Shown here in pieces: positions 53,440 to 63,071 of a DNA stretch of 64,000 bases. The DNA is taken from contig NZ_LT629784.1 of assembly GCF_900105595.1 (NCBI RefSeq), positions 2,914,001 through 2,978,000 of the forward strand, written 5' to 3'. The translations under genes and the position numbers were made by a program. This DNA comes from Stappia sp. ES.058 (lineage in GTDB: Bacteria; Pseudomonadota; Alphaproteobacteria; Rhizobiales; Stappiaceae). Each line of letters opens with the position of its first letter. The first letter of the stretch is position 1. The notes under the pieces are model-generated. The model was not told the DNA's origin. It saw only the letters and a list, made by a program, of their open reading frames with translations, and made no database searches.

Positions 53440-54390
53440 ATGGAGGGCTTCCCGCGCTTCGCAACGAGCCGTTCCGCCGCCCGTGAGAACCCGGAGGGCG
53501 ACGCCTGGCCGAAGGTGGTCGCGCGGGCGCGCTCGCTCGCCGACGCGCTGCCCGACCTGCTCGTCGAGGCACGTCAGGTGGCGATGACGGTCAACGCCGG
53601 CTGGCACGGCCGCCGGCGTGCAGGCTCCGGCGAGAATTTCTGGCAGTTCCGCCCGTTCGCGGCGGGGGAACCCGTGAAGCGCATCGACTGGCGCCGCTCG
53701 GCGCGCGACGATCATCTTTATGTCCGCGAACGCGAATGGGAAGCCGCGCACACGGTCTGGCTCTGGGCGGACCTGTCTTCCTCCATGGCGTTTCGCTCGC
53801 ATCTGGCGCAGACGACCAAACGCGACCGGGCGCTCGTGCTGTTGCTGGCGCTCGCCGATCTTCTGGCGGAGACCGGCGAACGCGTCGGCCTGCCCGGCCT
53901 GCGCCGTCCGGTCTCGGATCGGCACGCGGCGGAGCGGATCGCCTCCGCCCTCGCCCACGTCAAGGATCCCGTCAGCCTGCCCGACGCCCACGAAATCCGG
54001 CGGTTCTCGGATGTCGTCCTGATCGGCGACCTGCTCGATCCGCTGGAGGAGACACTGGCCTGGATGAACACCGTCGCGGCGACGGGCGCGCGCGCGCATG
54101 TCGTGATGCTGCTCGATCCGGCCGAGGAAACCTTCCCCTTCTCGGGGCGCACCGAGTTTCATGATCCCGAAAGCGGCTTCCGGCTGACCAGCGGCAAGGC
54201 GGAAGACTGGCGCGCCGCCTATACCGCCCGGCTCAACGCCCACCGCGAGGCCCTGCGCGACGTCGCCCGCAAGGCCGGCTGGACGTTTCTCGTCCACCAC
54301 ACCGACCGTCCGGCAGCCGAACCGATGCTCGTGCTGCACAGCCGGTTGAGCGGTCACCTGATGCAGGACGGCACGGGAGACGGCGCATGA
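53440..54390 (+). CDS. DUF58 protein of the MoxR cluster
   Basis: 316 residues. The DUF58 hallmark is WQFRPFAAGEPVKRIDWRRSARDDHLYVREREWE (in parts, ~67-100), preceded by GWHGRRRAGSGENF and followed by HTVWLWADLSSSMAF, a VWA-like segment with a DxSxSM-like pattern. No membrane segment. DUF58 genes nearly always follow a moxR gene. It starts 6 bases after moxR, and its stop overlaps the next start (ATGA). Confidence 0.92.
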   Translation: MEGFPRFATSRSAARENPEGDAWPKVVARARSLADALPDLLVEARQVAMTVNAGWHGRRRAGSGENFWQFRPFAAGEPVKRIDWRRSARDDHLYVREREWEAAHTVWLWADLSSSMAFRSHLAQTTKRDRALVLLLALADLLAETGERVGLPGLRRPVSDRHAAERIASALAHVKDPVSLPDAHEIRRFSDVVLIGDLLDPLEETLAWMNTVAATGARAHVVMLLDPAEETFPFSGRTEFHDPESGFRLTSGKAEDWRAAYTARLNAHREALRDVARKAGWTFLVHHTDRPAAEPMLVLHSRLSGHLMQDGTGDGA

Positions 54391-57221
54391 TCTCCTTCCT
54401 GCCGCTCGGTTTCACCGCACCGCTGGCACTTGCCGCCCTTCTGCTTCTGCCGGCGATCTGGTGGCTCCTGCGGCTCATTCCGCCGCGGCCGCGCCAGGTC
54501 GCCTTTCCGCCGGCGCGGCTTCTGGCCGACATCGACAAGCGCGAGGAAACCCCGGACAAGAGCCCGCTGTGGCTGACCCTGCTCCGGCTCGCCCTCGCAG
54601 CCGCCCTCATCATCGCCCTTGCCGGCCCGATCTGGCGCCCGCTCGCCGATGCCCCTGCCGGCGACGGGCCACTGTGGCTTGTCGTCGACAACGGCTGGGC
54701 CTCGGCCGCCGATTGGGAAACCCAGCGCGGCATGGCCGAACGCATTCTGGAAACGGCGGCGGAACAGGCGCGTCCCGTGTTGCTGGCGGCCACCGCCGAA
54801 GGTCCGGACCAGCCGCTCGTTCCGCAATCGGCACGGGTTGCACTGGACAGGCTGCGGGCCCTCGAACCACGGTCCTGGCCAACGGCCCGCGGTGAGCTCA
54901 CGCTCGGCCTGCGCAAGGCGGGTGCCGCCCAAGCTCCGGGTGCCGTGATCTGGTTGTCGACCGACAGTGCCGGCGCCACCGATCCGCGCTTCGTGGAAGA
55001 CCTTGGAGCGATTGCAGGCAGCGCCGCGCTTACCATCTACGCCGGCCTGCCAAGACCGACGGTTCTGGCGGCCGCGCAAAACGACATCGACGCGCTGACC
55101 GCAAATCTCGTGCGCCCCGCCGGAACGAATGCGCCCGCAAGCGTGCGCGCCCTCGACCGCAAGGGGCTGGTGATCGGCGAATCGCAGGCGACCTTCGACG
55201 AAGACGGCACGACCGGCTCCGTGCGGTTCGACCTGCCGGTCGAGTTGCGCAACGATATCGCACGGCTCGAGGTGAGCGGAGAGGCCAGTGCCGCCGGCGT
55301 CCAACTGCTCGATGACCGCTCGCAGCGCCGCACCGTCGGGCTGGTTTCGGGCGCGTCGGTCGACCAGGCGCAGCCGCTGCTGTCGCCGCTCTACTATCTC
55401 GATCGCGCGCTCTCCCCCTTTACCGAGCTGCGCCGTCCGCGCGCCGACAATCTCGACGAGGCCGTGCCGGTGCTGATCGACGAGGGTGTGTCCGTCCTGA
55501 TCATGGCCGACGTCGGCCGCCTGCGCGATCCGGTGCGTGACGAGGTCGCCCGGTGGGTGGACCAGGGCGGCGTGCTGGTCCGCTTCGCTGGTCCTCGCCT
55601 CGCGGGCGGAACCGACGACCTCATTCCAACTCCCTTGCGCGCCGGCGACCGGGCGCTTGGCGGCAGCCTGTCCTGGGACGACCCGCAGCCGCTTGCGGAC
55701 TTTGCGGCGCAATCGCCCTTCGCCGGCCTCGAGGTTCCAAACGACGTGACGGTCAACCGCCAGGTTCTCGCCGAACCGGGACCGGAGCTGTCAGAGCACA
55801 GCTGGGCGCTGCTTGCCGACGGCACACCGCTGGTGACGGCCTCCGAGCGGGGACGGGGACGCATCATCCTGTTCCATGTGTCCGCCGATACCGCCTGGTC
55901 CAATCTGCCACTGTCCGGCACGTTCGTGGAAATGCTGCGGCGGATCGTTTCGCTTTCCGGAACCGGATCGCCGACGCAGGACGCCGGAACGGGCGCGACA
56001 CAGACGACCCGCTCCTCGGGCGAACCGGCATCGGTGCTGCCGCCCGTGCGCGTGTTGAACGGCTTCGGCCGGCTCGGGCCGCCGCCGGCCTCCGCCGTCC
56101 CGATGGATCCGGCCCGCGAGACCGCTGCCAGCCGTCGCCATCCGCCGGGCCTTTACGGTCACGACGATGCCCTGCGCGCCGTCAACCTGTTTTCAAGCAC
56201 CGACGAGGTGAGAGCGCTCGACATCGAGGCCCTGCGCGACACGGCCGAGATTACCGGTTATCCAACCGCCACCGCACACGATCTCCGGCCCGTGTTCTTC
56301 GTCCTCGCCCTTCTGCTGCTGTTTGCCGATGCGCTTGCATTGATCTGGCTGCGCGGCGACCGGCGGCTCCTGCGCGGACGTCTTGCGACCTCGGCCGGCG
56401 CGGCCCTGCTGGCGCTCGGCCTTGCGGCTCTGCCTGGCGAGCGAGCGGTTGCGCAGGAAACCTCCGCCGACCTGATGGCGCTGGAAGCCTCGCTCGACAC
56501 GCGCCTGGCCTATGTCGTGACCGGCGATGCCCGGCGTGACGAGACCAGTCGTCAGGGGCTCTACGGGCTGACCCGTTTCCTGGCCAGTCGCACCGCACTG
56601 GAACCCGAAGCCCCGGTCGGCGTCGATATCGCCAGCGACGAACTGGCCTTCTTCCCGCTGCTTTACTGGCCGATTTCCGAAGACACCGCCCGGCCCTCGC
56701 CCGAGGCTCTCGCGCGCATCGACACCTACATGCGCAACGGCGGCACCATTCTTTTCGACACGGCCGACCAGCTCTCCTCGGGGATTTCCGGTCTCGGCAC
56801 GTCGTCATCCGTCCTGCGGCTGCGCGCCGTCCTCGACGGTCTGGACATTCCGCCGCTCGAACCGGTGCCCGCCGATCACGTACTGACCAAGGCGTTCTAC
56901 CTGCTCGACACCTTCCCGGGCCGCTATGCGGGCGGCCCCTTGTGGGTGGAGGCCAGCGAACGCGACACCGGCGGCATTTCCGGCCGCCCCGTGCGGGCCG
57001 GCGACGGCGTCTCGCCCGTGCTGATCACCGGCAACGACTTCGCCGCCGCCTGGGCCATCGACGAAGGCGGCACCTATCTCTATCCCACGGTTCCGCCCGA
57101 CCAGGCGCAACGCGACTACGCGTTTCGCTCAGGCGTCAACATCGTCATGTATGCGCTGACCGGCAACTACAAGGCGGATCAGGTCCACATCCCCGCCCTG
57201 CTTGAACGTCTCGGACAATAG
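54387..57221 (+). CDS. Large membrane protein with BatA-like N-terminus and DUF4159 C-terminus
   Basis: 944 residues. The N-terminus has two membrane segments (TAPLALAALLLLPAIWWLLRL and ALAAALIIALAGPIWRPLA) as in BatA proteins, then a periplasmic VWA-like domain (GPLWLVVDNGWASAADWETQ), a large middle part with a glutamine amidotransferase-like stretch (ITVLFHVSADTAWSNLPLSG style), a third membrane segment (PVFFVLALLLLFADALALIW, ~635-655) and a C-terminal DUF4159 domain (YVVTGDARRDETSRQGLYGL, ELAFFPLLYWPISEDT). Function unknown. The ATG overlaps the DUF58 TGA. It belongs to the MoxR cluster. Confidence 0.9.
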   Translation: MISFLPLGFTAPLALAALLLLPAIWWLLRLIPPRPRQVAFPPARLLADIDKREETPDKSPLWLTLLRLALAAALIIALAGPIWRPLADAPAGDGPLWLVVDNGWASAADWETQRGMAERILETAAEQARPVLLAATAEGPDQPLVPQSARVALDRLRALEPRSWPTARGELTLGLRKAGAAQAPGAVIWLSTDSAGATDPRFVEDLGAIAGSAALTIYAGLPRPTVLAAAQNDIDALTANLVRPAGTNAPASVRALDRKGLVIGESQATFDEDGTTGSVRFDLPVELRNDIARLEVSGEASAAGVQLLDDRSQRRTVGLVSGASVDQAQPLLSPLYYLDRALSPFTELRRPRADNLDEAVPVLIDEGVSVLIMADVGRLRDPVRDEVARWVDQGGVLVRFAGPRLAGGTDDLIPTPLRAGDRALGGSLSWDDPQPLADFAAQSPFAGLEVPNDVTVNRQVLAEPGPELSEHSWALLADGTPLVTASERGRGRIILFHVSADTAWSNLPLSGTFVEMLRRIVSLSGTGSPTQDAGTGATQTTRSSGEPASVLPPVRVLNGFGRLGPPPASAVPMDPARETAASRRHPPGLYGHDDALRAVNLFSSTDEVRALDIEALRDTAEITGYPTATAHDLRPVFFVLALLLLFADALALIWLRGDRRLLRGRLATSAGAALLALGLAALPGERAVAQETSADLMALEASLDTRLAYVVTGDARRDETSRQGLYGLTRFLASRTALEPEAPVGVDIASDELAFFPLLYWPISEDTARPSPEALARIDTYMRNGGTILFDTADQLSSGISGLGTSSSVLRLRAVLDGLDIPPLEPVPADHVLTKAFYLLDTFPGRYAGGPLWVEASERDTGGISGRPVRAGDGVSPVLITGNDFAAAWAIDEGGTYLYPTVPPDQAQRDYAFRSGVNIVMYALTGNYKADQVHIPALLERLGQ

Positions 57222-57232
57222 GAGCGCCGCCT

Positions 57233-59311
57233 TTGATCTGGTCCCTGTCCTTCGATCCTCTGGTGCCGACGTGGGCACTCGCCCTTGCCGCTGCCGCGGC
57301 CGTGTTGCTGGCGGCCTCTGCCGCCGCCACGCGGCTGCCCGCCTGGCCCTTGCGCGCGCTCGCCGTGGCGGCCCTTGTGTTCGCGCTTGCCGGACCGGCG
57401 GTCGAGCGCGAGGACCGGGAGCCTCTGACCAGCGTCGTGTCCGTGATCGTCGATGAAAGCCAGAGCCAACGTCTCGACGGACGCGACACGACAACGGCGG
57501 ACGCCCTTGAGGCGCTGGAAACCCGGATCTCCGCCCTTCCCGGCTATGAGATCCGCGTCACCCGCGCCGCACGCGGCGAAGGCGCCGCCGCCGACGGCAC
57601 CGCGCTGTTCTCCGCCCTTGCCGACAGCCTGTCAGACGTTCCGCCCGAACGCATCGGCGGCGCGGTGATGATCACCGACGGCCAGGTGCATGATATTCCC
57701 GAGACGGCGGCGGACCTCGGCTTTCAGGCTCCGCTTCACGCCCTGATCACGGGCCGTGAGAACGAAGTGGACCGCCGGCTGGCGATTGCCCGCGCGCCGA
57801 AATTCGCGCTGGTCGGCTCCGAGCAGGTCGTCACCCTTCAGTTGCAGGACCGGGGTCCGGCCCCCACGGGCGAGCGGGTGCGCATCATCGTGCGTCGCGA
57901 CGGGGAAATCGTCTCCGAACACCGCGCCCTGCCCGGCGCCACCGTCGACATCCCGGTCGAGGTTGCCCATGGCGGCGACAACATCTTCGAGTTCACCGCC
58001 GATCCGCTTGATGGCGAACTGACCGATCTCAACAACCGCGTCGTGCTGACAGTCGAGGGCATCCGCGAGAACCTGCGCGTTCTCCTCGTCTCCGGCAGCC
58101 CGCATGCGGGCGAACGCACCTGGCGCAACCTGCTGAAATCGGACGCCTCCGTGGATCTGGTGCATTTCACCATCCTGCGTCCGCCCAACAAGCAGGACGG
58201 CACCCCGATCAACGAACTGTCCTTGATCGCCTTTCCGACCCGCGAGCTGTTTTCCGTCAAGATCGACGAGTTCGACCTGATCATCTTCGACCGCTACGTG
58301 CGGCGCGGCGTGCTGCCGCTGCTCTATTTCGACAACATCGCGCGCTATGTGCGCGACGGCGGTGCGGTGCTGGTGGCAAGCGGACCCGACTATGCCGACG
58401 GCGGCAGCATCTACCGAACGCCGCTCTCTCCGGTGCTTCCCGCCGAACCGACGGGCGTCGTCTATGAAGAGCCCTTCCGGGCCGGCATATCGGACACCGG
58501 CACGCGCCACCCCGTCACCCGCGACCTGCCGGGCAGCACGGCGACACCGCCGGACTGGAGCCGCTGGTTCCGTCTCGTCGAGGCGAATGTCGCCAACGGC
58601 GAAACGCTGATGAACGGGGCGAACGACAAGCCACTGCTCGTGCTGGGGCGTGAAGGCGAGGGTCGCGTCGCCGTCCTCCTGTCGGACCATGTCTGGCTGT
58701 GGGCGCGCGGCTATGAAGGCGGCGGACCGCATGTCGCGCTGCTGCGCCGTCTCGCGCATTGGCTGATGAAGGAACCCGATCTCGAGGAAGAAGCCCTTCG
58801 GCTGACCTCGCGCGGACCGGAGGTGGTGGCCGAACGCCAAACGATCGGCGAGAGCGTCGGCGATCTCGTTCTCACCCTGCCCGGCGGCGAAACCCGCACG
58901 CTGACGCCAACCGAGGTCGAGCCGGGATTGTGGCGCGCGAACACGCCTGCCCCGGACCTTGGTCTCTATACGGTCGACGACGGCACCCGGAAGGCTCTGG
59001 TGCACGTCGGCCCGCCGAACCCCCGCGAGTTCACCGATGTCTTGTCGACCACCCGGACCCTCGCGGGCCTGAGCGCCGAAACCGGTGGCTCGACGCGCCG
59101 CATTGCCGATGCCGGCGGTGAGATGCTGATGCCGCGCGTCGTGCCGCTGCGCCGTGCCTCCGCCTTTGCCGGCGACGGCTGGATCGGCCTGCGCTCGACC
59201 AGCGCCAGCGTTTTGAAGGGCGTCGACCGCTATCCGCTGTTCCAGGGGCTGCTCGGCCTTGCGCTGCTGCTCGGCGCGGTGTCGCTGCTGTGGTATCGCG
59301 AGGGCCGCTGA
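57233..59311 (+). CDS. Membrane protein with VWA-like domain, last gene of the MoxR cluster
   Basis: 692 residues from a TTG at 57233, chosen because aggag lies 8 bases upstream. N-terminal membrane pair (TWALALAAAAAVLLAASAAA; LRALAVAALVFALAGPAVER), then a VWA-like start (TSVVSVIVDESQSQRLDGRD with a DxSxS-like motif and an MITDGQVHDIP stretch), a β-rich central region, a glutamine amidotransferase-like segment (FDLIIFDRYVRRGVLPLLYF), and a C-terminal membrane segment (LLGLALLLGAVSLLWYREG). Function unknown. It ends 13 bases before a convergent GNAT. Confidence 0.88.
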   Translation: MIWSLSFDPLVPTWALALAAAAAVLLAASAAATRLPAWPLRALAVAALVFALAGPAVEREDREPLTSVVSVIVDESQSQRLDGRDTTTADALEALETRISALPGYEIRVTRAARGEGAAADGTALFSALADSLSDVPPERIGGAVMITDGQVHDIPETAADLGFQAPLHALITGRENEVDRRLAIARAPKFALVGSEQVVTLQLQDRGPAPTGERVRIIVRRDGEIVSEHRALPGATVDIPVEVAHGGDNIFEFTADPLDGELTDLNNRVVLTVEGIRENLRVLLVSGSPHAGERTWRNLLKSDASVDLVHFTILRPPNKQDGTPINELSLIAFPTRELFSVKIDEFDLIIFDRYVRRGVLPLLYFDNIARYVRDGGAVLVASGPDYADGGSIYRTPLSPVLPAEPTGVVYEEPFRAGISDTGTRHPVTRDLPGSTATPPDWSRWFRLVEANVANGETLMNGANDKPLLVLGREGEGRVAVLLSDHVWLWARGYEGGGPHVALLRRLAHWLMKEPDLEEEALRLTSRGPEVVAERQTIGESVGDLVLTLPGGETRTLTPTEVEPGLWRANTPAPDLGLYTVDDGTRKALVHVGPPNPREFTDVLSTTRTLAGLSAETGGSTRRIADAGGEMLMPRVVPLRRASAFAGDGWIGLRSTSASVLKGVDRYPLFQGLLGLALLLGAVSLLWYREGR

Positions 59312-59324
59312 CGCCTTGCGTAAA

Positions 59325-59834
59325 TCAGACGACCCGCGCGCGTCCACCGCGTACGGGGCCTGTCGGAAAGGCCGTGTCCGGCCGCAAGTTGGCGAGCAGC
59401 ACGCGTGACGGATCGGCCGGACCGGGCAGCGCGATGCTGCCCGGAGGCACCGGCGCAAAGCCGAGCGGCCCGTAATAGGGCGCATCGCCAACCAACAGCA
59501 CCGAGCTCTCGCCCAGCGCCTGCGCGGTCTTGATGACATGCGCGACCAAGAGCCGTCCAAGCCCCCTGTTCTTGAAGGCCGGCGCCACCGTCAGCGGTCC
59601 AAGCAAAAGAGAGGGCTCGCGGCCGATCGTGATCGGGGTGAGCCAGACGGACCCGGCCAGCGCATCGCCGCTCAAGCCGACGAAGCTCAACCGCGGATCG
59701 TGGGGCACGCCCTCGCGCAGGCGAAACGCGGTGCGCGCGAACCTCCCCGGGCCAAAGGCTTCGGCCTGAAGAGCCTCGATTTCGGGGAGGTCGTCGGACG
59801 TTTCCGTCCGAATGAGCCAGGACGATGCAAGCAT
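59325..59834 (-). CDS. GNAT family N-acetyltransferase, YhbS-like
   Basis: 169 residues. LIRTETSDDLPEIEALQAEAF is the YhbS-like start, AGSVWLTPITIGREPSLLLG and LTVAPAFKNRGLGRLLVAHV hold the acetyl-CoA loop with the (Q/R)xxGxG/A-like RGLGRL, and LLVGDAPYYGPLGFAPVPPG is the late motif. The acceptor is unknown. Convergent with the MoxR cluster. Confidence 0.88.
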   Translation of the reverse strand: MLASSWLIRTETSDDLPEIEALQAEAFGPGRFARTAFRLREGVPHDPRLSFVGLSGDALAGSVWLTPITIGREPSLLLGPLTVAPAFKNRGLGRLLVAHVIKTAQALGESSVLLVGDAPYYGPLGFAPVPPGSIALPGPADPSRVLLANLRPDTAFPTGPVRGGRARVV

Positions 59835-60209
59835 GATACGGATCCACAGCGCAGGAAGAACGAAGGAAATGCTGCGGGACGTTCGGATCCGCCGGAAATC
59901 TGCATCAAGAGTGCAGACTGTGGATCGTCAGCGCATGCGCAGCGGGACGCGCGAGGTCGAGCCTCGTCGTTCGTCTCTTCGTCGCTGCCGCTCGATCCGG
60001 GTCATCGGTTTCCGTCTTGCTCTTGAAGGCGCGCTGCCGACAGGCGCCTGCACGAACGGGTGGTTAGCATGTGATCTTTGCCTCGTAAAGCGTAAGATCG
60101 GCATCCGCAGCGGTGTTCACGCAGGGCGAACGCACCTTTCAGCCCATTGAAGACCCACATCTTCCGCCCAATTGGGACAAGAGCATCGCGAAACAAGAAG
60201 GATCTCGTC
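59835..60209. other. Intergenic region between the GNAT and the glutathione transferase
   Basis: 375 bases without a supportable gene. It must hold the promoters of both divergent genes. I see no repeat, terminator or riboswitch-like pattern in it. Confidence 0.4.
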
Positions 60210-61190
60210 ATGGGCCGCCTCGTGGAAGGTGTCTGGAACACCGACTGGTACGACACGAAATCGACGGGCGGGCGCTTCGTGCGCAACAGCGCCGCGTTCC
60301 GCAACTGGGTCACACCCGACGGCAGTGCCGGTCCGAGCGGGGATGGCGGCTTCGCGGCGGAGGCCGGGCGTTACCATCTGATGGTTTCCTATGCCTGTCC
60401 CTGGGCCCATCGCACGTTGATCCTGCGCAAACTGAAAGGTCTTGAGGACAAGATCTCCCTCAACGCCGTCGAGCCGCTGATGCTCGACGATGGCTGGACC
60501 TTTGCAAAGCCCGATCCGGTCACGGGCGCCGAGACGGCGTGGCAGGTCTATGTGAAGGCCGATCCCGTCTACACCGGGCGCGCCACCGTCCCCATTCTCT
60601 GGGACAAGAAGACCGAGACGATCGTGTCGAACGAATCCGCCGAAATTCTCAGGATGTTCAATTCCGCGTTCAATGGTCTTGAGGGTGTGGACGCCGCGCT
60701 CGATGTCTCTCCCGAGCCGTTGCACGAGGAAATCGAGGCCGTCAACGCACGTGTCTACGACACGGTGAACAACGGCGTCTACAAGTCAGGCTTTGCGACA
60801 ACCCAGGAGGCCTACGAGGAGGCTGTGACCACGCTGTTTGAATCGCTCGACTGGCTGGAAGAGCGCCTTGGCCGGCAGCGCTATCTCGTTGGCGATAAAC
60901 TTACGGAAGCCGACTGGCGGCTGTTCACGACGCTTGTGCGCTTTGACCCCGTCTATGTCGGACACTTCAAGTGCAACATTCGCCGGATCGCCGACTATCC
61001 CAATCTTTTCAACTATCTCAAAGAGCTCTACCAGTACCCGGGCGTTTCGGACACATGCGACTTCACGACGATCAAGACGCACTATTACGGGTCGCACGAC
61101 ATGGTCAATCCGACGGGGATCATCCCGGTGGGGCCAGCCATGGACCTCTCGGCGCCGCATGACCGCGACCGGTTGAAGGTCGCGGCCTGA
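60210..61190 (+). CDS. Glutathionyl-hydroquinone reductase (Xi-class glutathione transferase)
   Basis: 326 residues. The Xi-class hallmark is SYACPWAHRTLILRKLKGLE with the catalytic Cys63, then VPILWDKKTETIVSNESAEI, and the C-terminal helical part (LVGDKLTEADWRLFTTLVRF, YPNLFNYLKELYQYPG). It reduces glutathionyl-hydroquinones back to hydroquinones, as E. coli YqjG does. The start MGRLVEGVWNTDWYDTKSTG is the family N-terminus, behind an aagga site. An ATG at 60147 would add 21 residues. Confidence 0.94.
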   Translation: MGRLVEGVWNTDWYDTKSTGGRFVRNSAAFRNWVTPDGSAGPSGDGGFAAEAGRYHLMVSYACPWAHRTLILRKLKGLEDKISLNAVEPLMLDDGWTFAKPDPVTGAETAWQVYVKADPVYTGRATVPILWDKKTETIVSNESAEILRMFNSAFNGLEGVDAALDVSPEPLHEEIEAVNARVYDTVNNGVYKSGFATTQEAYEEAVTTLFESLDWLEERLGRQRYLVGDKLTEADWRLFTTLVRFDPVYVGHFKCNIRRIADYPNLFNYLKELYQYPGVSDTCDFTTIKTHYYGSHDMVNPTGIIPVGPAMDLSAPHDRDRLKVAA

Positions 61191-61193
61191 GGC

Positions 61194-61682
61194 TCACCAT
61201 ACGGGGTCTGTCGGCGCCACTCCGACGATCTCCGCGATCCGGCGACGGGTCGCCGGCGTGGTGTCCGGCGGCAGGTCGGCAATCGGAAAGAAACCCGACT
61301 CGCGGATCTCCACGCCTGATGGAGGCGTGTCCGCGAGCCGGACATCGTCAAGACAAAACAGCGCCACGTGATCGCGTGGCGAAATGCGCACATTAAGGTA
61401 CATCGCGAAAAGCCGGGGCGGCGAAAGCGCCTGCGCCCCGGTTTCCTCGTGGAGTTCGCGAACAGCGGCTTGCGCAAGCGTTTCGCCGGGATCGACCGCG
61501 CCGCCCGGCAGATACCATCCGGGCATGTAGCTGTGACGAACCAGCAGGACACATCCATCGTCACTGCGCACGGCAATGCGCACACCAAGCGACATCGACC
61601 CGCGCAGGCGGTTGGCGGCCAGGGTGAGGCGTCGCATGAGACGCATCGGGAGTGGAATTGGCGACGTCACGTCTCTCTCCAT
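61194..61682 (-). CDS. NUDIX hydrolase
   Basis: 162 residues from the ATG at 61682; starts at 61730 and further up are also open, and the ribosome binding sites are weak for all of them. The NUDIX box is LPGGAVDPGETLAQAAVREL then HEETGAQAL, preceded by LVRHSYMPGWYLPG. This form is common in broad-specificity NUDIX proteins; the substrate is unknown. Its end touches the glutathione transferase stop. Confidence 0.85.
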   Translation of the reverse strand: MERDVTSPIPLPMRLMRRLTLAANRLRGSMSLGVRIAVRSDDGCVLLVRHSYMPGWYLPGGAVDPGETLAQAAVRELHEETGAQALSPPRLFAMYLNVRISPRDHVALFCLDDVRLADTPPSGVEIRESGFFPIADLPPDTTPATRRRIAEIVGVAPTDPVW

Positions 61683-61884
61683 GAACGGATTGCGCGGGGC
61701 ACCGTCGCAGCATTGCGAATATACAGACATTGTTAACTCACCATGCGTGCGTCGCATGGGTGCACTGCGATCTTGTCGCTTGTGAAAGCTTTCGGTTTCA
61801 ACGATTTTCGCACTGCAGGCGAAGGGGTGCCCCGACGGATCGGAACAACGGCTTTCCCCAATCTGCATTCTCAAGGAGAGAAAC

Positions 61885-61998
61885 ATGTTCTCGGCGTTCT
61901 TTCGCAGCCGCGCTCGTCGTCGTTATGCTTGGCGTCCGGCCGTAGACCTGACCAACCCGCGCATCGCCGCGGTGTTGACGACCTTCAGCGGCAACTGA
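61885..61998 (+). CDS. 37-codon gene with its own terminator
   Basis: A tiny frame, too short for usual gene calls. MFSAFFRSRARRRYAWRPAV then DLTNPRIAAVLTTFSGN. It has a strong ribosome binding site (aaggagagaaac) and is followed 61 bases after its stop by a strong terminator, so it is a stand-alone transcription unit. The product is basic (six Arg in residues 7-17) at the N-terminus and mildly hydrophobic at the C-terminus. I do not recognise a family. It could instead be an sRNA with a coincidental frame. Confidence 0.6.
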   Translation: MFSAFFRSRARRRYAWRPAVDLTNPRIAAVLTTFSGN

Positions 61999-62059
61999 GC
62001 CGCAGTCGACCCCCGCCGTCCGCACCTCTTGCGGATCGGGATCATCGGCGAGCACGCGC

Positions 62060-62090
62060 AAAGCGCCCGGACCCGTCCGCGGCGCTTTTT
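62060..62090 (+). terminator. Strong terminator of the 37-codon gene
   Basis: aaagcgcc (62060-62067) pairs with ggcgcttt (62081-62088), extended by an inner cggac/gtccg pair, and is followed by further T. It is the classic form, and nothing else upstream on this strand except the 37-codon frame can need it. Confidence 0.88.
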
Positions 62091-62127
62091 GCTTGACCGC
62101 AGCCGCACTTCCTTTTGATGTGGCAGC

Positions 62128-63036
62128 ATGTTTCGTCTCGCACACCTGTCCGACCCTCATCTCGGCCCCATGCCGGATACCCGCATCCGCGACCTCTTGT
62201 CGAAACGCGTGATCGGCTACGTCAACTGGCACCGCAGCCGTGCACGGTCGATGACCGCCACCTGGCTCGACGGGCTTGTGGAGGACATCCACGCCACCGC
62301 GCCAGACCACATCGCCGTGACCGGCGACCTGGTCAACATCGCGCTCGATCTGGAGATCTCGGCTGCACGCGCATGGATGGACGCGCTCGCGCCCCCGCAT
62401 CTCGCCTCCCTCGTTCCCGGAAATCATGACGCCTATGTGCCGGGTGCGCTGCGCCGCGCGATAAAAGCCTGGGCCCCCTACATGACCGGCGACGACGCCC
62501 CTGACGTCGCTTTTCCCTACGTGCGCCGGCGCGGTCCGCTGGCCCTCATCGGTGTTTCCAGTGCAAGGGCGAGCGGACCCTGGTTTGCCACCGGACGCGT
62601 TGGCAGCCGGCAGGCGAAGGCGTTGCGCACGCAGCTCCAGCAGCTTGGCGCGGAAGGGGCATTTCGCGTGCTGATGATCCACCATCCGCCGCACCGGGGC
62701 GCGACCGCCTGGAACAAGCGGCTCACCGACGCCTCGCATGTGCGCGCCGCAATCAAGCGCGCCGGCTGCGAACTCGTGCTTCACGGGCATACCCATCTGG
62801 CGACGCGTATGGAGATCGACAGCCCGAACGGTCCGGTGCCTGTGATCGGCGTGCCTTCTGCTTCCAATTCACCCGGCCACAAGCGCCCGGCGGCACGCTA
62901 CAATCTGTTTTCGATTTCCGGATCGCCCGGACAGTGGCACTGCGAGATGGAAGAACGCGGCTATCCGGCAAGCGCGTCAAGTGACGCAGCGACGGTCGAA
63001 CACCTCGCCAGCCGGCATCTGGCCATTCCGGGTTAA
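62128..63036 (+). CDS. Metallophosphoesterase
   Basis: 302 residues of the calcineurin-like superfamily. Metal motifs in order: HLSDPHLGPM (Asp9, His11), AVTGDLVNIA, SLVPGNHDAYV, MIHHPPHRGAT and LVLHGHTHLATRM. The substrate (cAMP, lipid or nucleotide) is not evident. The ATG at 62128 (MFRLAHLSDPHLG) follows the terminator by 37 bases; a weak ribosome binding site. Confidence 0.92.
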   Translation: MFRLAHLSDPHLGPMPDTRIRDLLSKRVIGYVNWHRSRARSMTATWLDGLVEDIHATAPDHIAVTGDLVNIALDLEISAARAWMDALAPPHLASLVPGNHDAYVPGALRRAIKAWAPYMTGDDAPDVAFPYVRRRGPLALIGVSSARASGPWFATGRVGSRQAKALRTQLQQLGAEGAFRVLMIHHPPHRGATAWNKRLTDASHVRAAIKRAGCELVLHGHTHLATRMEIDSPNGPVPVIGVPSASNSPGHKRPAARYNLFSISGSPGQWHCEMEERGYPASASSDAATVEHLASRHLAIPG

Positions 63037-63071
63037 AACCGTCGATGAACGAACAGACAACGTCGGCGCGA

